DNA from: Atopostipes sp963558565
GTDB lineage: Bacteria > Bacillota > Bacilli > Lactobacillales > Carnobacteriaceae_A
DNA length: 64,000 bases
Assembly (NCBI GenBank): GCA_963558565.1
Contig: CAUWGX010000007.1
Span: 23,038 to 87,037 of the forward strand
Direction of reading: 5' to 3'
Shown: in pieces, positions 63,541 through 64,000 of the stretch
Layout of the letters: each line of letters opens with the position of its first letter
Numbering within the stretch: position 1 is the first letter of the stretch
Position numbers and translations under genes: made by a program
The notes under the pieces: model-generated
Told to the model about the DNA's origin: nothing
The model's input: only the letters and a program-made list of their open reading frames with translations
Database searches by the model: none

Positions 63541-63717
63541 AAAAAAAACGCAGACAGGTCATTGTCTACGCTTGCTGGCAATCTATTTATTTTTCAATGA
63601 ATAGATAAGAGAAGTGTTCACAGTACTTGCTCTTCATCACTTTTTATTCTTACGCTGTGATGTGCAAATGACCTTCAATTTAAAATCAAATGTTCAGGTC
63701 GGCTCATCGCATAAGCT
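63541..63717 (-). ncRNA. candidate small structured RNA
   Basis: A promoter at 63723-63751 predicts a transcript start near 63717; a terminator (CGTAGACA/TGTCTGCG at 63570-63549, then eight T) ends it near 63541, about 177 nt. Inside, CUUAUGC (63715-63709) pairs with GCGUAAG (63655-63649), enclosing GAUG/CAUC and GACCU/AGGUC steps. Then GAUGA(A)GAG pairs with CUCUUAUC and AUCUAUU with AAUAGAU. The terminator loop AUGACC is complementary to GGUCAU in the first domain. Only two very short ORFs (10 and 16 codons) lack good binding sites. Not 6S, SRP or RNase P RNA as far as I can tell. It could be a free sRNA or a leader ahead of the 62160-63425 gene. Confidence 0.45.
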
Positions 63718-63722
63718 TCTTT

Positions 63723-63751
63723 ATAATAGCAGATACTAATAATGAAAGCAA
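63723..63751 (-). promoter_or_regulatory. promoter of the candidate small RNA
   Basis: -35 TTGCTT (63746-63751), 17-base spacer and extended -10 TGCTATTAT with the box at 63723-63728. Confidence 0.6.
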
Positions 63752-63914
63752 GGCCATAATTCATTTCAAGTACTCTTTGCTGTTTCTCCCCTCATTAAAC
63801 ATTATTTCCCTGGGAACCTTTCTATCCAATCATCAAAATGGCGATTCAAGAGCTCGTTTCTCTTGTGCCAAAAAAGATTTAGGGTTGAGGAGATTTCTAT
63901 TCAGAAGGTCAAAT

Positions 63915-64000
63915 GATTAACTTCCCGCGGTGAGCGTCTAGCGAGACGATAATTGGATTAACTTCCCGCGGTGAGCTTCCACCGACACGATAATTGGATT
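63915..64000. repeat. 41-bp tandem repeat, cut by the window edge
   Basis: Two complete units at 63915-63955 and 63956-63996, and the first four bases of a third at 63997. The constant part is GATTAACTTCCCGCGGTGAGC (21 bases, first 20 shown as GATTAACTTCCCGCGGTGAG plus C) and the unit ends ACGATAATTG. The 10-13 bases between vary, yet each unit can form a small hairpin (CGTCT/AGACG in unit 1, CGGTG/CACCG in unit 2). GC content is well above the flanking DNA. The period is not a multiple of three and no frame stays open. Confidence 0.75.

Noticed and set aside
63690..63920. 76-codon plus-strand reading frame at the right end
   Set aside because: It has no ribosome binding site, low-complexity composition and lies across the candidate RNA promoter and repeat-flanking DNA.
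63915..64000. CRISPR array at the right end
   Set aside because: The unit is 41 bp with a variable part of only 10-13 bases that are themselves similar between copies; spacers of CRISPR arrays are longer and unrelated. No cas gene is present.

Overview
The window is a chromosomal segment of a low-GC Gram-positive bacterium of the order Lactobacillales. Gene content (CamS-type pheromone lipoprotein, GatCAB, PcrA-LigA, LtaS, Spx, FloA, a YclJK-type two-component system, GlgBCDA, EfrAB-like ABC exporter) and strong AGGAGG ribosome binding sites with ATG, GTG and TTG starts fit an Enterococcaceae/Carnobacteriaceae-like organism. The sequence alone does not fix the genus. No rRNA, tRNA, transposase, phage gene or CRISPR array is visible, so most of the window reads as stable core genome.

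Layout. 0.3-11.7 kb, minus strand: an information-processing block running pcrA-ligA-camS-gatC-gatA-gatB-dagK-rlmCD. pcrA carries an in-frame TAA exactly at the catalytic glutamate codon of helicase motif II. 11.8-15.2 kb: a GntR regulator with a PurK-like protein that has lost the PurK catalytic residues, a membrane-anchored glucosaminidase and a VanY-type lipoprotein peptidase. 15.4-21.1 kb: an oxidoreductase, lipoteichoic acid synthase and a YclJK-type two-component system. 21.2-29.6 kb: ssb paralogue, EpuA-like protein, mbl, murA, DUF1146, upp, tsaC, prmC, prfA, tdk. Between tsaC and prmC sits a cluster of five DnaA boxes.

29.9-41.7 kb: manA, a MATE exporter, a tetR-heterodimeric ABC exporter operon, an AI-2E family permease, 6-phosphogluconolactonase, a glucose-type PTS IIA protein, an unknown membrane protein and uppP. 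41.8-47.7 kb: glycogen operon glgBCDA behind a promoter with a candidate catabolite (cre) site. 48-50.4 kb, plus strand: nfeD-floA with a very basic small protein and a GlsB-like membrane protein. 50.4-55.5 kb: a phasin-like protein with a UbiB kinase, then a poorly described three-gene unit (alpha/beta hydrolase, HxxxDG acyltransferase, zinc-ribbon membrane protein).

55.6-64 kb: spx with a structured leader and a UUCG terminator, pyruvate carboxylase with an epimerase, a YdaT-like stress protein, a VanZ-like protein and a four-repeat TM-helix channel protein. The right end holds a candidate small structured RNA with its own promoter and terminator, and the start of a 41-bp tandem repeat that runs off the window edge.

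Functionally the window is dominated by cell envelope work (dagK, ltaS, uppP, murA, mbl, glucosaminidase, VanY), translation quality (GatCAB, PrfA/PrmC, TsaC, RlmCD), DNA replication and repair (PcrA, LigA, SSB, Tdk, Upp) and carbon storage and flow (Glg, ManA, Pgl, PycA, IIA-Glc). The most notable observations are the pcrA nonsense codon, the DnaA-box cluster, the candidate ncRNA with nearby 41-bp repeats, the PurK-like pseudoenzyme, the acyltransferase unit and a perfect palindrome inside the ltaS promoter.
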